Origin: an uncultured Eubacteriales bacterium
GTDB lineage: Bacteria > Bacillota > Clostridia > Christensenellales > CAG-138
Assembly: GCA_900546845.1 (NCBI GenBank)
Contig: UREK01000023.1
Location: 1 to 37,158 of the forward strand
Length of the DNA stretch: 37,158 bases
Reading direction: 5' to 3'
The notes under the pieces are model-generated. The model made no database searches and had not been told where the DNA came from. It saw nothing but the letters and a program-made list of their open reading frames with translations. Position numbers and translations under genes: made by a program. Positions 14,410 through 22,381 of this stretch are shown piece after piece; the first letter of the stretch is position 1, and the number at the start of each line of letters is the position of its first letter.

Positions 14410-17235
14410 ATGGAAAAGATAGAAAAACCGATAAACAAACCGCCGAAGCCTTCCTTCGGCGCGCGCATCCGGGAAACTGCAGAGCGCCTCGGCGCGTGGC
14501 TCAAGGGCACGCTGCGCCGGGAGCCGGAAGCGCACGAGGACGAAATTTTTGTGGAACGCAGGCGGCAGCGCCCGTTTGCGCTCGCCGTGCTTTTCACGAC
14601 GCTCAAGGTCATGTTCGTGTGCGTATTGGTGCTTGGGTGTGCCTGCGTTGGGCTCGTACTCGGCGTTGCAAAGGCGTACATCGATACGACGCCGGAGCTG
14701 GATGTTTCGCTCCTCACCAAAAGCGACAGGACTTCCTACATTTACGATAAAGACGGCAACCTCATCACCACATACGCGGGCCTGACCTACCGCGACTGGG
14801 TGAACATTGAGGAAGTGCCGGATATGCTCGTCAACGCGGTGATTGCCGTGGAGGACGTGCGCTTTTACCGGCACAACGGCGTGGATTACAAGCGCCTGTT
14901 TGCGGCGGTGGTCGGTTCGCTGAGCGCTTCGAGCGACGCGGGCGGCAGCACCATCACGCAGCAGCTTGTGAAAAACAAGCTGCTCACCAACGAGGTTTCC
15001 TACCGCCGCAAGATCCAGGAGGCTTATCTGGCGCTTGAGGTGGAGAACACGATCCAAAAAAGCGACGTGCTCGAAGCATATTTGAACGACGTTTACCTCG
15101 GCAGTTCCAACTATGGCGTGAAGACCGCTGCGAAGGACTATTTCGGCAAGGAGCTTTCAGAACTGACCATCCGTGAGTGCGCGATGATCGCCGGGATGAT
15201 CCAGGCCCCTAATCGGACTGACCCGCGCAAGAATATGTACGAACGCTTCTATGAGTCCGGCGAAAACAAGATGGACGTCACCAACGAGCGCACGGACACG
15301 GTCATCGAAAAGATGTACGACGCGGGCTTCATCACCAAAGAGCAGCGGGACGCCGCGCTTGTGGATACGGTCCATGTCCTGAAAAAATCGCAGCGCACGA
15401 GCACGGACGATATGCTTTATTTCGTGGAATACGCCACGCAGGATGTCGTGACGCACCTGCTTGCGCAGCGCGGGCTGCTCGACACCAAAACAAACCGTGC
15501 AGCGATCGAGAACGAACTGCAAAGCGGCGGCTACAGCATCTACCTGACGGTGGATACGGAGATGCAGCACACCGTGCAGGACACCCTTTCCACCTGGGAT
15601 AATTATCCGAAACTTGCGAACAAAAACGCCTCCACGCGCGTGACGACCACGAGCGACGGCACGGAGATCGTGGAGCCGGAGCCGCAGGCAGCGGCTGTCG
15701 TGATCGACTATAAGACCGGCGAACTGCGCGCGATCGTGGGCGGCCGGGATGCGCCGCAGGTGCTACGCGGCTGGAACCGCGCTTATCAGAGCGAAACGGA
15801 GGTAGGTTCCAGCATCAAGCCGTTGACTGTCTATGGCCCGGCGCTCGATCTTGGCCTTTCCCCTGCGTCTGCCGTAGCGAACCTGCCGCAGGCCATCGAG
15901 GGCTGGAATACGGAAACGGGGTATCCGAACATTGGTAGCGAGCGCTACATCGGCCTCATTTCCCTCCGGCGCGGGCTCGTGTCCTCGCTCAACGTCGCGG
16001 CGGCGCGCGTGCTGATGGAAACCGTCACCACGCAGACCGCGGCGCAATACCTGGTGAACCTCGGCGTGGATTCCAGCCGCGTGAGCGAGACGGGCTCCGG
16101 CCTTGCCCTCGGCACGACCGGCATCACGCCGATCGAGATGGCGGCCGCATTCGGCGCGATCGGCAACACGGGCGAATATCTGGAGCCGCTCTCCTTCACG
16201 CGCGTTGTGGACGGCGAGGGCCGGGTGCTTCTCGACGCGGACGAAGTTCGCGCCTCGCGCCAGGTCTTTCAGAAAACGACTGCTTACATGCTCGTCGACA
16301 TGCTCACCGACGCTGTGAAGACTGGAACCGGCACGAGCGCGCAGATCGACGGCATCACCGTCGCGGGGAAAACGGGTACCAACTCGGATTACGGCAGTGC
16401 ATATTTCGCGGGTATCACCCCGTATTACAGCGCTGTGGTTTGGGTGGGCCATGACTCCTACGATCAAAAGCTCGCCTCCGGCTCGACAGGCGGCAAAGTG
16501 GCAGCGCCGCTCTGGCAGGCCTTTATGAAAAAGCTCCATGAGGGCCTTGCGGATAAGCCCATCATCGATGCTTCGCCCGTGGAACTTGGGCTTGTACGGC
16601 GCACGGTCTGCGCCGTATCCGGCAAACTTGCGACGGAGGCCTGCGCGTTCGACGCGAACGGCCTCCTGCCCATCACAGACTGGTTTGACAAGAGCGCCGC
16701 ACCCACGGAATCCTGTGATATGCATGTGCTCACAAGCGTCTGCATGGATTCCGAGCAGCCCGCATCGGCCTATTGCACCAACGTGCAGACGAAAAGCGTT
16801 ATCCTGATCCATCCGGGCTCCTATTTCGCGTCCTTTGATGCGGCATTGCTGGGGACATATCTGCCCAATGCCATCCTCACGAACATCCCGGCGGAGCAGT
16901 ATAGTCTCTACGCCTCTGCAACGACCTGCCCGCTGCATTCTTATACCGGCGGCCTGGGCGGCGCCGGCGGGAGCGGAATCAGCATCGGTGGCAGCGGGGG
17001 TACTTCAAGCATGGTTTCCGCTGCAAACGCACTCCTCGCGGATGTGGAGGCGTACCTCGCTGCAGCGCAGAACCTCTCCGAAACGGATCGGAGCAACCTC
17101 ATCTCGCTTTCGGATACGCTTTCTGCATACCTAAATGCGAACCTGTACGAAATGGCCGCAACATATTACGAACGCCTGCGCTATACTTACGACATCATCT
17201 ACGCGGAGAACCCGCCGGTGGCGGCAGTCCCATAA
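14410..17235 (+). CDS. Class A penicillin-binding protein (transglycosylase/transpeptidase)
   Basis: 941 residues from the ATG at 14410, with AAGGAG (14400-14405) just upstream. Order: basic cytosolic tail, a membrane helix (about 56-82), a GT51 glycosyltransferase domain with EDVRFYRHNGVD (Glu148) and GGSTITQQLVKN, then a penicillin-binding transpeptidase domain. The latter shows the active serine S467 and K470 in VGSSIKPL, the SSLN motif and KTGT at 654-657. A C-terminal extension holds cysteine-containing repeats and a Gly/Ser-rich linker (about 850-870), then a helical tail. It polymerises and crosslinks peptidoglycan outside the membrane. All catalytic residues are present. It is followed within 11 nt by the uracil-DNA glycosylase-like gene. 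Confidence 0.95.
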   Translation: MEKIEKPINKPPKPSFGARIRETAERLGAWLKGTLRREPEAHEDEIFVERRRQRPFALAVLFTTLKVMFVCVLVLGCACVGLVLGVAKAYIDTTPELDVSLLTKSDRTSYIYDKDGNLITTYAGLTYRDWVNIEEVPDMLVNAVIAVEDVRFYRHNGVDYKRLFAAVVGSLSASSDAGGSTITQQLVKNKLLTNEVSYRRKIQEAYLALEVENTIQKSDVLEAYLNDVYLGSSNYGVKTAAKDYFGKELSELTIRECAMIAGMIQAPNRTDPRKNMYERFYESGENKMDVTNERTDTVIEKMYDAGFITKEQRDAALVDTVHVLKKSQRTSTDDMLYFVEYATQDVVTHLLAQRGLLDTKTNRAAIENELQSGGYSIYLTVDTEMQHTVQDTLSTWDNYPKLANKNASTRVTTTSDGTEIVEPEPQAAAVVIDYKTGELRAIVGGRDAPQVLRGWNRAYQSETEVGSSIKPLTVYGPALDLGLSPASAVANLPQAIEGWNTETGYPNIGSERYIGLISLRRGLVSSLNVAAARVLMETVTTQTAAQYLVNLGVDSSRVSETGSGLALGTTGITPIEMAAAFGAIGNTGEYLEPLSFTRVVDGEGRVLLDADEVRASRQVFQKTTAYMLVDMLTDAVKTGTGTSAQIDGITVAGKTGTNSDYGSAYFAGITPYYSAVVWVGHDSYDQKLASGSTGGKVAAPLWQAFMKKLHEGLADKPIIDASPVELGLVRRTVCAVSGKLATEACAFDANGLLPITDWFDKSAAPTESCDMHVLTSVCMDSEQPASAYCTNVQTKSVILIHPGSYFASFDAALLGTYLPNAILTNIPAEQYSLYASATTCPLHSYTGGLGGAGGSGISIGGSGGTSSMVSAANALLADVEAYLAAAQNLSETDRSNLISLSDTLSAYLNANLYEMAATYYERLRYTYDIIYAENPPVAAVP

Positions 17236-17245
17236 AGAGGCGCGC

Positions 17246-17872
17246 ATGGAAGGGAAGCTCCCAGCGCTTCTGGCGCTCTATGAAGCGGAACGCATGCGGC
17301 TGAATACGACGCCTGTCAAACGGCCGGGCGAGCGCGGCCGTCCCGTTTTCGGCGAAGGGCCGCTCGCCCCGCGGCTGATGCTCATTGGGGAAGCGCCCGG
17401 TGCGGAGGAGACCCGGCTCGGCCGCCCGTTCATGGGCAAGGCAGGCAAGAATCTCGATGCGCTGCTTGCGCTTGCGGGCATTGCGCGCGAAAGCGTATTT
17501 GTGACGAACGCGGTGAAGTTCCGGCCGGTGAACGTGAAGGCGCGCGGAATTTCCAACCGCACGCCAACTCCGGCTGAACTGCGCGAGAGCCTGCCGTCTC
17601 TGGAGAAAGAAATCCTGCTTGTGCGCCCAGCGCTTGCGGCGACACTTGGAAACACGCCGCTGCGCGCGCTGTGCCTGCTCGCCGGGGCGGCGCCGCTCCT
17701 GATCGGGGATGTGCACGGGAGAATGCAAACGCTTTTGATCGGCGGTACGCCGCTTTGCGTATTCCCGCTGTACCATCCGGCGAGCGTGATTTACAACTCA
17801 ACTTTGCTGCCTGTGATGGAAGCGGATGCAAAGCGCCTTGGCAGCATATTAAACGAAACGAAGGAGGCTTGA
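17246..17872 (+). CDS. Uracil-DNA glycosylase, family 4-like, without Fe-S cysteines
   Basis: 208 residues from the ATG at 17246, with AAAGAGG 5 nt upstream. Superfamily motifs are GEAPGAEETRLGRPFMGKAG (motif 1 with the catalytic-loop region), VTNAVKFRP, and LYHPASVIYN (motif 2 histidine loop). Family 4 enzymes normally bind a 4Fe-4S cluster through four cysteines, two near the N-terminus, one in K-C-R-P and one about 16 residues later. Here the N-terminal pair is absent, K-C-R-P is K-F-R-P and the fourth is missing, so no cluster is expected. It probably removes uracil from DNA, but activity is inferred. It is translated between the PBP and a secreted cell-wall protein gene, 2 nt before the latter. 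Confidence 0.82.
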   Translation: MEGKLPALLALYEAERMRLNTTPVKRPGERGRPVFGEGPLAPRLMLIGEAPGAEETRLGRPFMGKAGKNLDALLALAGIARESVFVTNAVKFRPVNVKARGISNRTPTPAELRESLPSLEKEILLVRPALAATLGNTPLRALCLLAGAAPLLIGDVHGRMQTLLIGGTPLCVFPLYHPASVIYNSTLLPVMEADAKRLGSILNETKEA

Positions 17873-17874
17873 AC

Positions 17875-19032
17875 GTGAAGCGGAAAACGATTGTCCTGCG
17901 GGCCGCGGCGCTTCTGCTCGCGCTCCTGGCGCTGCCTGCGGGCCGCCTTGCGGCGCATGCGGAAACGGAAGCGGAGAAGATGGGCCAGGTGATCGCGGAT
18001 AAGGTGAACCTACGGGAAGGCCCAAATACAGATTCAGATATTCTGGCGGAGGTGCCGGGCGGCACGGCCGTCGAGGTGCTCGATCAGGATGGAAATTGGT
18101 ATCGGGTTCTCTATAACGGCACGGTTGGCTATATCCGGCAGGATTACCTGTTCGTCAATTCCACCGGCAGCCGGGGCGCGTATGTGAAGAGCGACGGCGC
18201 CGTCCTGCGGGGAGGCCCTTCGGCGGATTCCTACCTTGTAGCGCAGCTTTCCGCAGGGCAGGGCGTCAAGGTGAAGGCACTCATCGGCGGCGAATGGTTC
18301 TATGCGGTTGTGAACGACCAAACAGGCTATGTGCACCGCACGTATCTGGAGATCACATCCTCGAGCACTGCGTCCATCGGCATGCTCAAGCAGGGCATGG
18401 AAGGGGAAGAAGTCAAAAAGCTGCAAAATGCGCTGTATGACCGCGGCTTCTTGAGCAAGGCGGATGTCACGAGCGTTTTTTCCTCCGAGACGCGCAAGGG
18501 CGTGTTGGAGTTCCAACAGGCGTGCGGGCTTTCGGCGGACGGCATTGCCGGCCCGGAAACGCTCAATTCAATTTATGACAGCAGCAACAAGATCGAAAAG
18601 GCGAACGCGGATTTTTACAAGCTCAAAGGTACCGTTGTGCTGCTCGATTGGTTCGAGGGCGGCTCCGAGTGGCTCGCCAAGGGAGCGAAGTTCACCGTGA
18701 CCGACGTGCGCACAGGGAAGAGCTTCCGCGTGCGGCGCTTCGGCGGTTGGTATCACGCGGACTGTGAGCCGATCACGAGCTACGATACCGGCATCATGAA
18801 GAGCCTCGAAGGGTTCTCATGGAACCGGCGGCCGATCTGGGTCACCTACAATGGCAAGACAGTTGCAGCCAGCATGCATACCATGCCGCATATGGCGAAC
18901 CCGACGCCCTCCAATGGGTTCGACGGGCATTTCTGCATTCACCTGTATGGCTCTAAGGTGCACGAAAACAGCAAGGAATGCCCTCGCCACCAGGCCTGCG
19001 TTTATGAGGCCTACAAGGCGGGGCGCGCATAA
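17875..19032 (+). CDS. Secreted SH3b/peptidoglycan-binding protein with unknown C-terminal domain
   Basis: 385 residues from a GTG with AAGGAGG 7 nt upstream. A signal peptide (about 1-29, AHA|E) is followed by two bacterial SH3 domains (about 39-92, VNLREGPNTDSD; about 103-162, AVLRGGPSADS), a PG_binding_1 domain (about 170-235) and a C-terminal domain (about 250-385). The last shows VTDVRTGKSFRV, FGGWYHADCEPITSYDT, a tryptophan- and arginine-rich strand, HTMPHM and GHFCIHLYGSKVH. It is homologous to the C-terminus of the protein at 12696-13544. The Cys/His set is reminiscent of a cysteine-dependent wall enzyme, but it does not match the YkuD S-H-G-C motif. It is last in a PBP-UDG-SH3b unit. 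Extracellular wall location is sure; catalysis is speculative. Confidence 0.87.
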   Translation: MKRKTIVLRAAALLLALLALPAGRLAAHAETEAEKMGQVIADKVNLREGPNTDSDILAEVPGGTAVEVLDQDGNWYRVLYNGTVGYIRQDYLFVNSTGSRGAYVKSDGAVLRGGPSADSYLVAQLSAGQGVKVKALIGGEWFYAVVNDQTGYVHRTYLEITSSSTASIGMLKQGMEGEEVKKLQNALYDRGFLSKADVTSVFSSETRKGVLEFQQACGLSADGIAGPETLNSIYDSSNKIEKANADFYKLKGTVVLLDWFEGGSEWLAKGAKFTVTDVRTGKSFRVRRFGGWYHADCEPITSYDTGIMKSLEGFSWNRRPIWVTYNGKTVAASMHTMPHMANPTPSNGFDGHFCIHLYGSKVHENSKECPRHQACVYEAYKAGRA

Positions 19033-19050
19033 AGACAAAGGATGAACAAA

Positions 19051-19081
19051 GGAGCGGCCTCCGGGGTTTCCGGAGGCCGCT
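19051..19081 (+). terminator. Terminator hairpin, first copy, T tract missing
   Basis: Hairpin AGCGGCCTCCGG / CCGGAGGCCGCT with a GGTTT loop, 18 nt after the SH3b gene. The dispersed repeat starts immediately afterwards in place of a T tract. The same 31 bp recurs exactly at 19281-19311, where the stem is two pairs longer and the T tract is present. Confidence 0.7.
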
Positions 19082-19280
19082 TCAGCTTGTCGAAAAAGTC
19101 TCGTTGGGATTGTCAAGGGCCGCAGCCCTTGACTTTTAATCGCGAGCAGCGACCTGTGCGGTGCGAGCGAAAAGCCTTGCTCCGCAAGGGTTTCTTTACA
19201 CGGAGCGCTGGCCGCGCCAAAGGCGCAAGCGCGATGTGTAAACCTCGATCAAGTGGCATCTGCCACTTGATCGACAGCAT
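19082..19280 (+). repeat. Dispersed hairpin-rich intergenic repeat, copy 1
   Basis: About 199 bp between two identical copies of a terminator hairpin. Internal structure: GTCAAGGGC-CGCA-GCCCTTGAC followed by TTTT (19112-19137), CCTTGC-TCC-GCAAGG (19175-19189), a long TTTACAC...GTGTAAA arm pair enclosing GCGCC-AAA-GGCGC, and a perfect 13-bp stem CGATCAAGTGGCA / TGCCACTTGATCG (19246-19273). 53 bp (19124-19176) match 37106-37158 with 2 differences, and 20 bp of the left edge match with 3. No protein-coding sense is evident. It resembles a non-autonomous mobile or REP-like element, possibly transcribed as structured RNA. Confidence 0.75.
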
Positions 19281-19317
19281 GGAGCGGCCTCCGGGGTTTC
19301 CGGAGGCCGCTCCTTTT
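19281..19317 (+). terminator. Terminator hairpin, second copy, intact
   Basis: Stem GGAGCGGCCTCCGG / CCGGAGGCCGCTCC (14 bp) with a GGTTT loop, followed by TTTT (19314-19317). It is an exact 31-bp duplicate of 19051-19081 and probably represents the original terminator with its T tract. It ends 5 nt from the stop codon of the minus-strand small gene. Confidence 0.85.
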
Positions 19318-19321
19318 CCCG

Positions 19322-19507
19322 TCAATCGCGGGGCGCCTGCGGGGGATGGATGGCGTAAAGCGCGCCATAGTGAAGGGATTCCGCGTCGTCCAGCACGGCG
19401 GATGGCGTGAGCCCGGTACATTCCGTCGCGGATGCGGTCGTCTGGCGCAGCCAGAACGTGCCTTCTGTCATGTCGTTTTCGCCGGTCTTGCTTTTTTTCT
19501 TTTCCAT
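19322..19507 (-). CDS. Small protein of unknown function (61 aa)
   Basis: 61 residues from an ATG with GGAGGTGG 5 nt upstream, a strong ribosome binding site that makes this small frame credible. The N-terminus is Lys-rich (MEKKKSKTGEND), the middle reads TFWLRQTTASATECTGLTP, and the C-terminal half has LHYGALYAIHPPQ. There is no signal peptide or membrane helix. I do not recognise the family. It is divergent from the ger operon across 160 bp and convergent with the duplicated terminator. A possible -10 TATACC lies about 20 nt upstream, without a good -35. Confidence 0.6.
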   Translation of the reverse strand: MEKKKSKTGENDMTEGTFWLRQTTASATECTGLTPSAVLDDAESLHYGALYAIHPPQAPRD

Positions 19508-19667
19508 AGTTCCACCTCCGGTATATCCTGCGCTTGCCCTTAGTGTTCAGCCGCAGCCTGCGGCGTATGCGCCGGAACACAGTGGGAAAAAGCGGTATAT
19601 TTGGCGCACAACTGCAAATCCTTAGCCTAGGCTGCTTGGAAGAAATAACGACCGGGAGGATTTGAAA

Positions 19668-21263
19668 ATGATACTGGATCGGATCATACACTTTTTCCGC
19701 TTTGACCGGCAGGACGGCGAATATGAACTGCTTGAAACGGAGCGCGGGATTCCGGGTTTTACGGCGGGCAAGCAGGCGGAAACGCCGTTGCTGGAGCAGG
19801 AGGATACACGGAAAGTCTGCCGGACGCTTGCCGAAAATGAGGAGCGCCTACGCCTCGGGTTCCGAGCGGACATCAACCCGGATCTGATCCTCCGGCCGTT
19901 CATGCTCGGCGGGAAAATACCTGCGCTGCTTGCATACCTCAACGGCATGGCGGACGCGGATCAGGTGAGCGACTTTATTTTACGCGAAGGTATGCGCCCT
20001 CGCTGCGTGGATCAAGCGGAAGGTGCGCTTGCCCAATATGCGATCGAAAACGTGTTTACGATGGGGGAAGCGGAACAGTCCGATGCCTGGGCAGAGGTGA
20101 AAAAAGCCGTCATGGAAGGGAGGACTGTCGTGTTCTTCGAGGGCTCGGAACAGGCGGTCCTGATGGATACGCGCGGGTTTGAGCACCGCAGCGTGACGGA
20201 ACCACAGGCGGAAAAGGTAGTGCATGGGCCGCAGGAGGCGTTCGTCGAAAACCTGCGCACAAACATCACGTTGCTGCGCCGCATCCTGCACACGGAAGAC
20301 CTCGTGTGCGAAATGCGCGAAGCGGGCGGGGATAATGGGATCCGCCTTGCGGTGCTTTACCGCGAGGGTGTGACAAACATTACGCTGGTGGAGGAGGTGA
20401 AGCGCCGGCTCGCGCATGTGGATACCCGCGTAGTGATCGGAATGGGAATGCTGGAGCAGCTGACGGAAGAACATTCCCTTTCGCCGTTCCCTCAGCTGCT
20501 CCAAACGGAGCGGCCGGACCGGACGGCGTCGCTGCTGATGCAGGGGCATGTTGTAGTGCTGCTCGATGGGAGCCCGTTTGCAAGCGTGATGCCCGCGACG
20601 CTCTTTACGCTCATGACCAGCCCGGAGGATATTTACCTGCGCCGTGCGCAGGGGACGACGATCCGTGTCGTCCGCTATATCGGCGCAGTCATCTCCGTCC
20701 TGGTGCCTGCGTTTTTTCTGGCGCTCGCCCTTTATCACCAGGGGCTCTTTTCCACGGAGGTGCTCACGACCGTGATCGCCTCCCGGAAGATGGTGTTTGC
20801 GCCGATCGGCGCGGAGATGATCTTCCTTCTCATCGTGTTCCAACTCATCCGCGAGGCGGGCATGCGCGTACCTGGCAACATCGGCCAGGCGATCGGCATC
20901 ATCGGCGGGCTGATCCTCGGGCAGGCAGCGGTTGCGGCGAACCTTGCAAGCTCCGTGGTGCTCATCGTCGTAGCGCTCACAGGGCTCGGCAACTTCTGCA
21001 TCCCGGATTATTCCACGCAGCTTGCAGCGGCTTTTTTCCGCATTACGCTTACGATCGCAGCATGGATGGGAGGCTTGCTTGGCGTGGTTTGCCTTGTGAC
21101 GGTCTATATGGCGTGGATGGCGTCGCTCAAATCCTATGGCGTGCCGTTCCTTGCACCGTTCTCTCCGAAAGCGCATTCCCAAAAGCCGATGATTTTCCGG
21201 GGCCGCATCACGATGCACCAGCAGGCGGAGGATATTTTAAACACGCGGGAGGAAGGGCTATGA
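19668..21263 (+). CDS. gerKA: Spore germination receptor A subunit (GerA family)
   Basis: 531 residues from the ATG at 19668, with GGGAGG (19654-19659) 8 nt upstream; the in-frame TTG at 19662 is too close to that site. A large N-terminal cytosolic part (about 1-320) contains LRPFMLGGKIPALLAYLNGM and FVENLRTNITLLRRIL. It is followed by membrane helices with YLRRAQGTTIRVVRYIGA, GNIGQAIGIIGGLILGQAAV and NFCIPDY. GerA A subunits sit in the spore inner membrane and help sense germinants. It overlaps gerKB by ATGA. The gerK name follows common Clostridia usage; which germinant it detects is unknown. No clear sigma-G promoter was found in the 160-bp upstream gap. Confidence 0.93.
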   Translation: MILDRIIHFFRFDRQDGEYELLETERGIPGFTAGKQAETPLLEQEDTRKVCRTLAENEERLRLGFRADINPDLILRPFMLGGKIPALLAYLNGMADADQVSDFILREGMRPRCVDQAEGALAQYAIENVFTMGEAEQSDAWAEVKKAVMEGRTVVFFEGSEQAVLMDTRGFEHRSVTEPQAEKVVHGPQEAFVENLRTNITLLRRILHTEDLVCEMREAGGDNGIRLAVLYREGVTNITLVEEVKRRLAHVDTRVVIGMGMLEQLTEEHSLSPFPQLLQTERPDRTASLLMQGHVVVLLDGSPFASVMPATLFTLMTSPEDIYLRRAQGTTIRVVRYIGAVISVLVPAFFLALALYHQGLFSTEVLTTVIASRKMVFAPIGAEMIFLLIVFQLIREAGMRVPGNIGQAIGIIGGLILGQAAVAANLASSVVLIVVALTGLGNFCIPDYSTQLAAAFFRITLTIAAWMGGLLGVVCLVTVYMAWMASLKSYGVPFLAPFSPKAHSQKPMIFRGRITMHQQAEDILNTREEGL

Positions 21264-22381
21264 ACCTTTGTCAAGGCAGAATTGGAAAGCAGGAAGGAGC
21301 GAACCTGACAGGAATCGCTCTGGTAGCGAGCGCGATCTTCGTGATGGATATTACGGAGAAATACCAATATGGCAATGCGACTTATGTTTCGTTCCCTGGT
21401 GCGATCTTTTTGGCGTTCGTGCTGTTTTTGCTTCTTGCAGAGACAATGCGAATTTCCAAACAGAAGGATCTCCCGGCGCTTGTGGACTATGCGCTGGGAA
21501 AATTTGCGGGGAACGTGCTTATGGCGGCTGTCTGCGCATTCCTGTTCATCAACGCGTATTGCCTGGTTTCGCGCTTTGTGACAATGGTACACGCGTTCGT
21601 GTTCATGCAGGTCACGCCGTTCCCCGTGCTGCTGTGGATCGTCCCCGTGGTGGTGTACATCGCCTTCCGCGGCCTCGAGTGCATAGCCAGGATAGCGAAG
21701 TGCTTCGGCGTACTGCTCGGCGTTGTGCTGCTGTTTGAACTTCTGCTCCCGGCGCAGGGCTACGAGAGCTACCGGCTCTATCCGCTGCCGCTCGACCATT
21801 GGGAGACGATTGCGGCCGATGCGTTTACGGGAACCTTTACGACAGTTCCAGCGCTGCTCGCACTCCTTTGCATGGCCCAGGGAATGCAGGGCGCCGGCAG
21901 CGCGAAGCAGGCCGGGACGGTTGGGGCGCTTGTGAGCATTGCGCTTGTCGCACTCGTGCAGCTCGCAATCGGGATGACCTATACTTACACGGAGCTGCAA
22001 ACCATGTTCATCCCGCTCTACCGGTTGAACATGAAGCTGATTCAGGAGAGCTATTTCTTCCGGCTGGATAAACTGATGCTGTTCCTCTGGCTGATCGGCG
22101 CAATCATCGCAAGCGCTTACTACCTGTATGGAGCCTCGTTTCTGTTTTGCCGCCGGTGGAGCCGCTACGACGTGCGCCCGGCGGTAGTTGCCGCAGGCGT
22201 GATGCTGCTCTGCTGCCTCGCGGCAGAGCATTCGGGGCAGTATGAAGTGGTACAGGGCGCGTTCCACTTTGTGCAGTCTTTCGGGGCGTGGTTTCTCGTC
22301 GTGCCATTCGTGGCCGCAGCGGTGGCCGCGCTGATCAAAACGTTTGTGAAAAGGAGGCGTGCGAATGAAAAGACAGCATAA
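21260..22381 (+). CDS. gerKB: Spore germination receptor B subunit (GerB family)
   Basis: 373 residues from the ATG overlapping the gerKA stop (ATGA), with GGAAGGG upstream. It is almost entirely hydrophobic, with about ten membrane helices, and belongs to the amino acid/polyamine/organocation transporter superfamily. In GerA receptors this subunit binds the germinant. The N-terminal QGRIGKQEGANLTGIALVASAIF matches the family start, where the QxxxxL..I region forms helix 1. Its 3' end overlaps gerKC by 17 nt. The protein is intact, so the receptor should be functional. Confidence 0.92.
   Translation: MNLCQGRIGKQEGANLTGIALVASAIFVMDITEKYQYGNATYVSFPGAIFLAFVLFLLLAETMRISKQKDLPALVDYALGKFAGNVLMAAVCAFLFINAYCLVSRFVTMVHAFVFMQVTPFPVLLWIVPVVVYIAFRGLECIARIAKCFGVLLGVVLLFELLLPAQGYESYRLYPLPLDHWETIAADAFTGTFTTVPALLALLCMAQGMQGAGSAKQAGTVGALVSIALVALVQLAIGMTYTYTELQTMFIPLYRLNMKLIQESYFFRLDKLMLFLWLIGAIIASAYYLYGASFLFCRRWSRYDVRPAVVAAGVMLLCCLAAEHSGQYEVVQGAFHFVQSFGAWFLVVPFVAAAVAALIKTFVKRRRANEKTA

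Noticed and set aside
15763..16938. A 391-codon minus-strand frame inside the PBP gene
   Set aside because: Antisense shadow of the transpeptidase domain, with no ribosome binding site or recognisable domain.
19082..19280. Insertion sequence or CRISPR array
   Set aside because: No transposase frame and no regularly spaced identical repeats with spacers; the structure is a chain of different stems between one direct repeat pair.
19508..19667. Sigma-G promoter for the ger operon
   Set aside because: GTATA (19595-19599) fits a -35, but nothing like CATWHTA lies at the right distance. Left unassigned; the interval otherwise shows only the two divergent ribosome binding sites.
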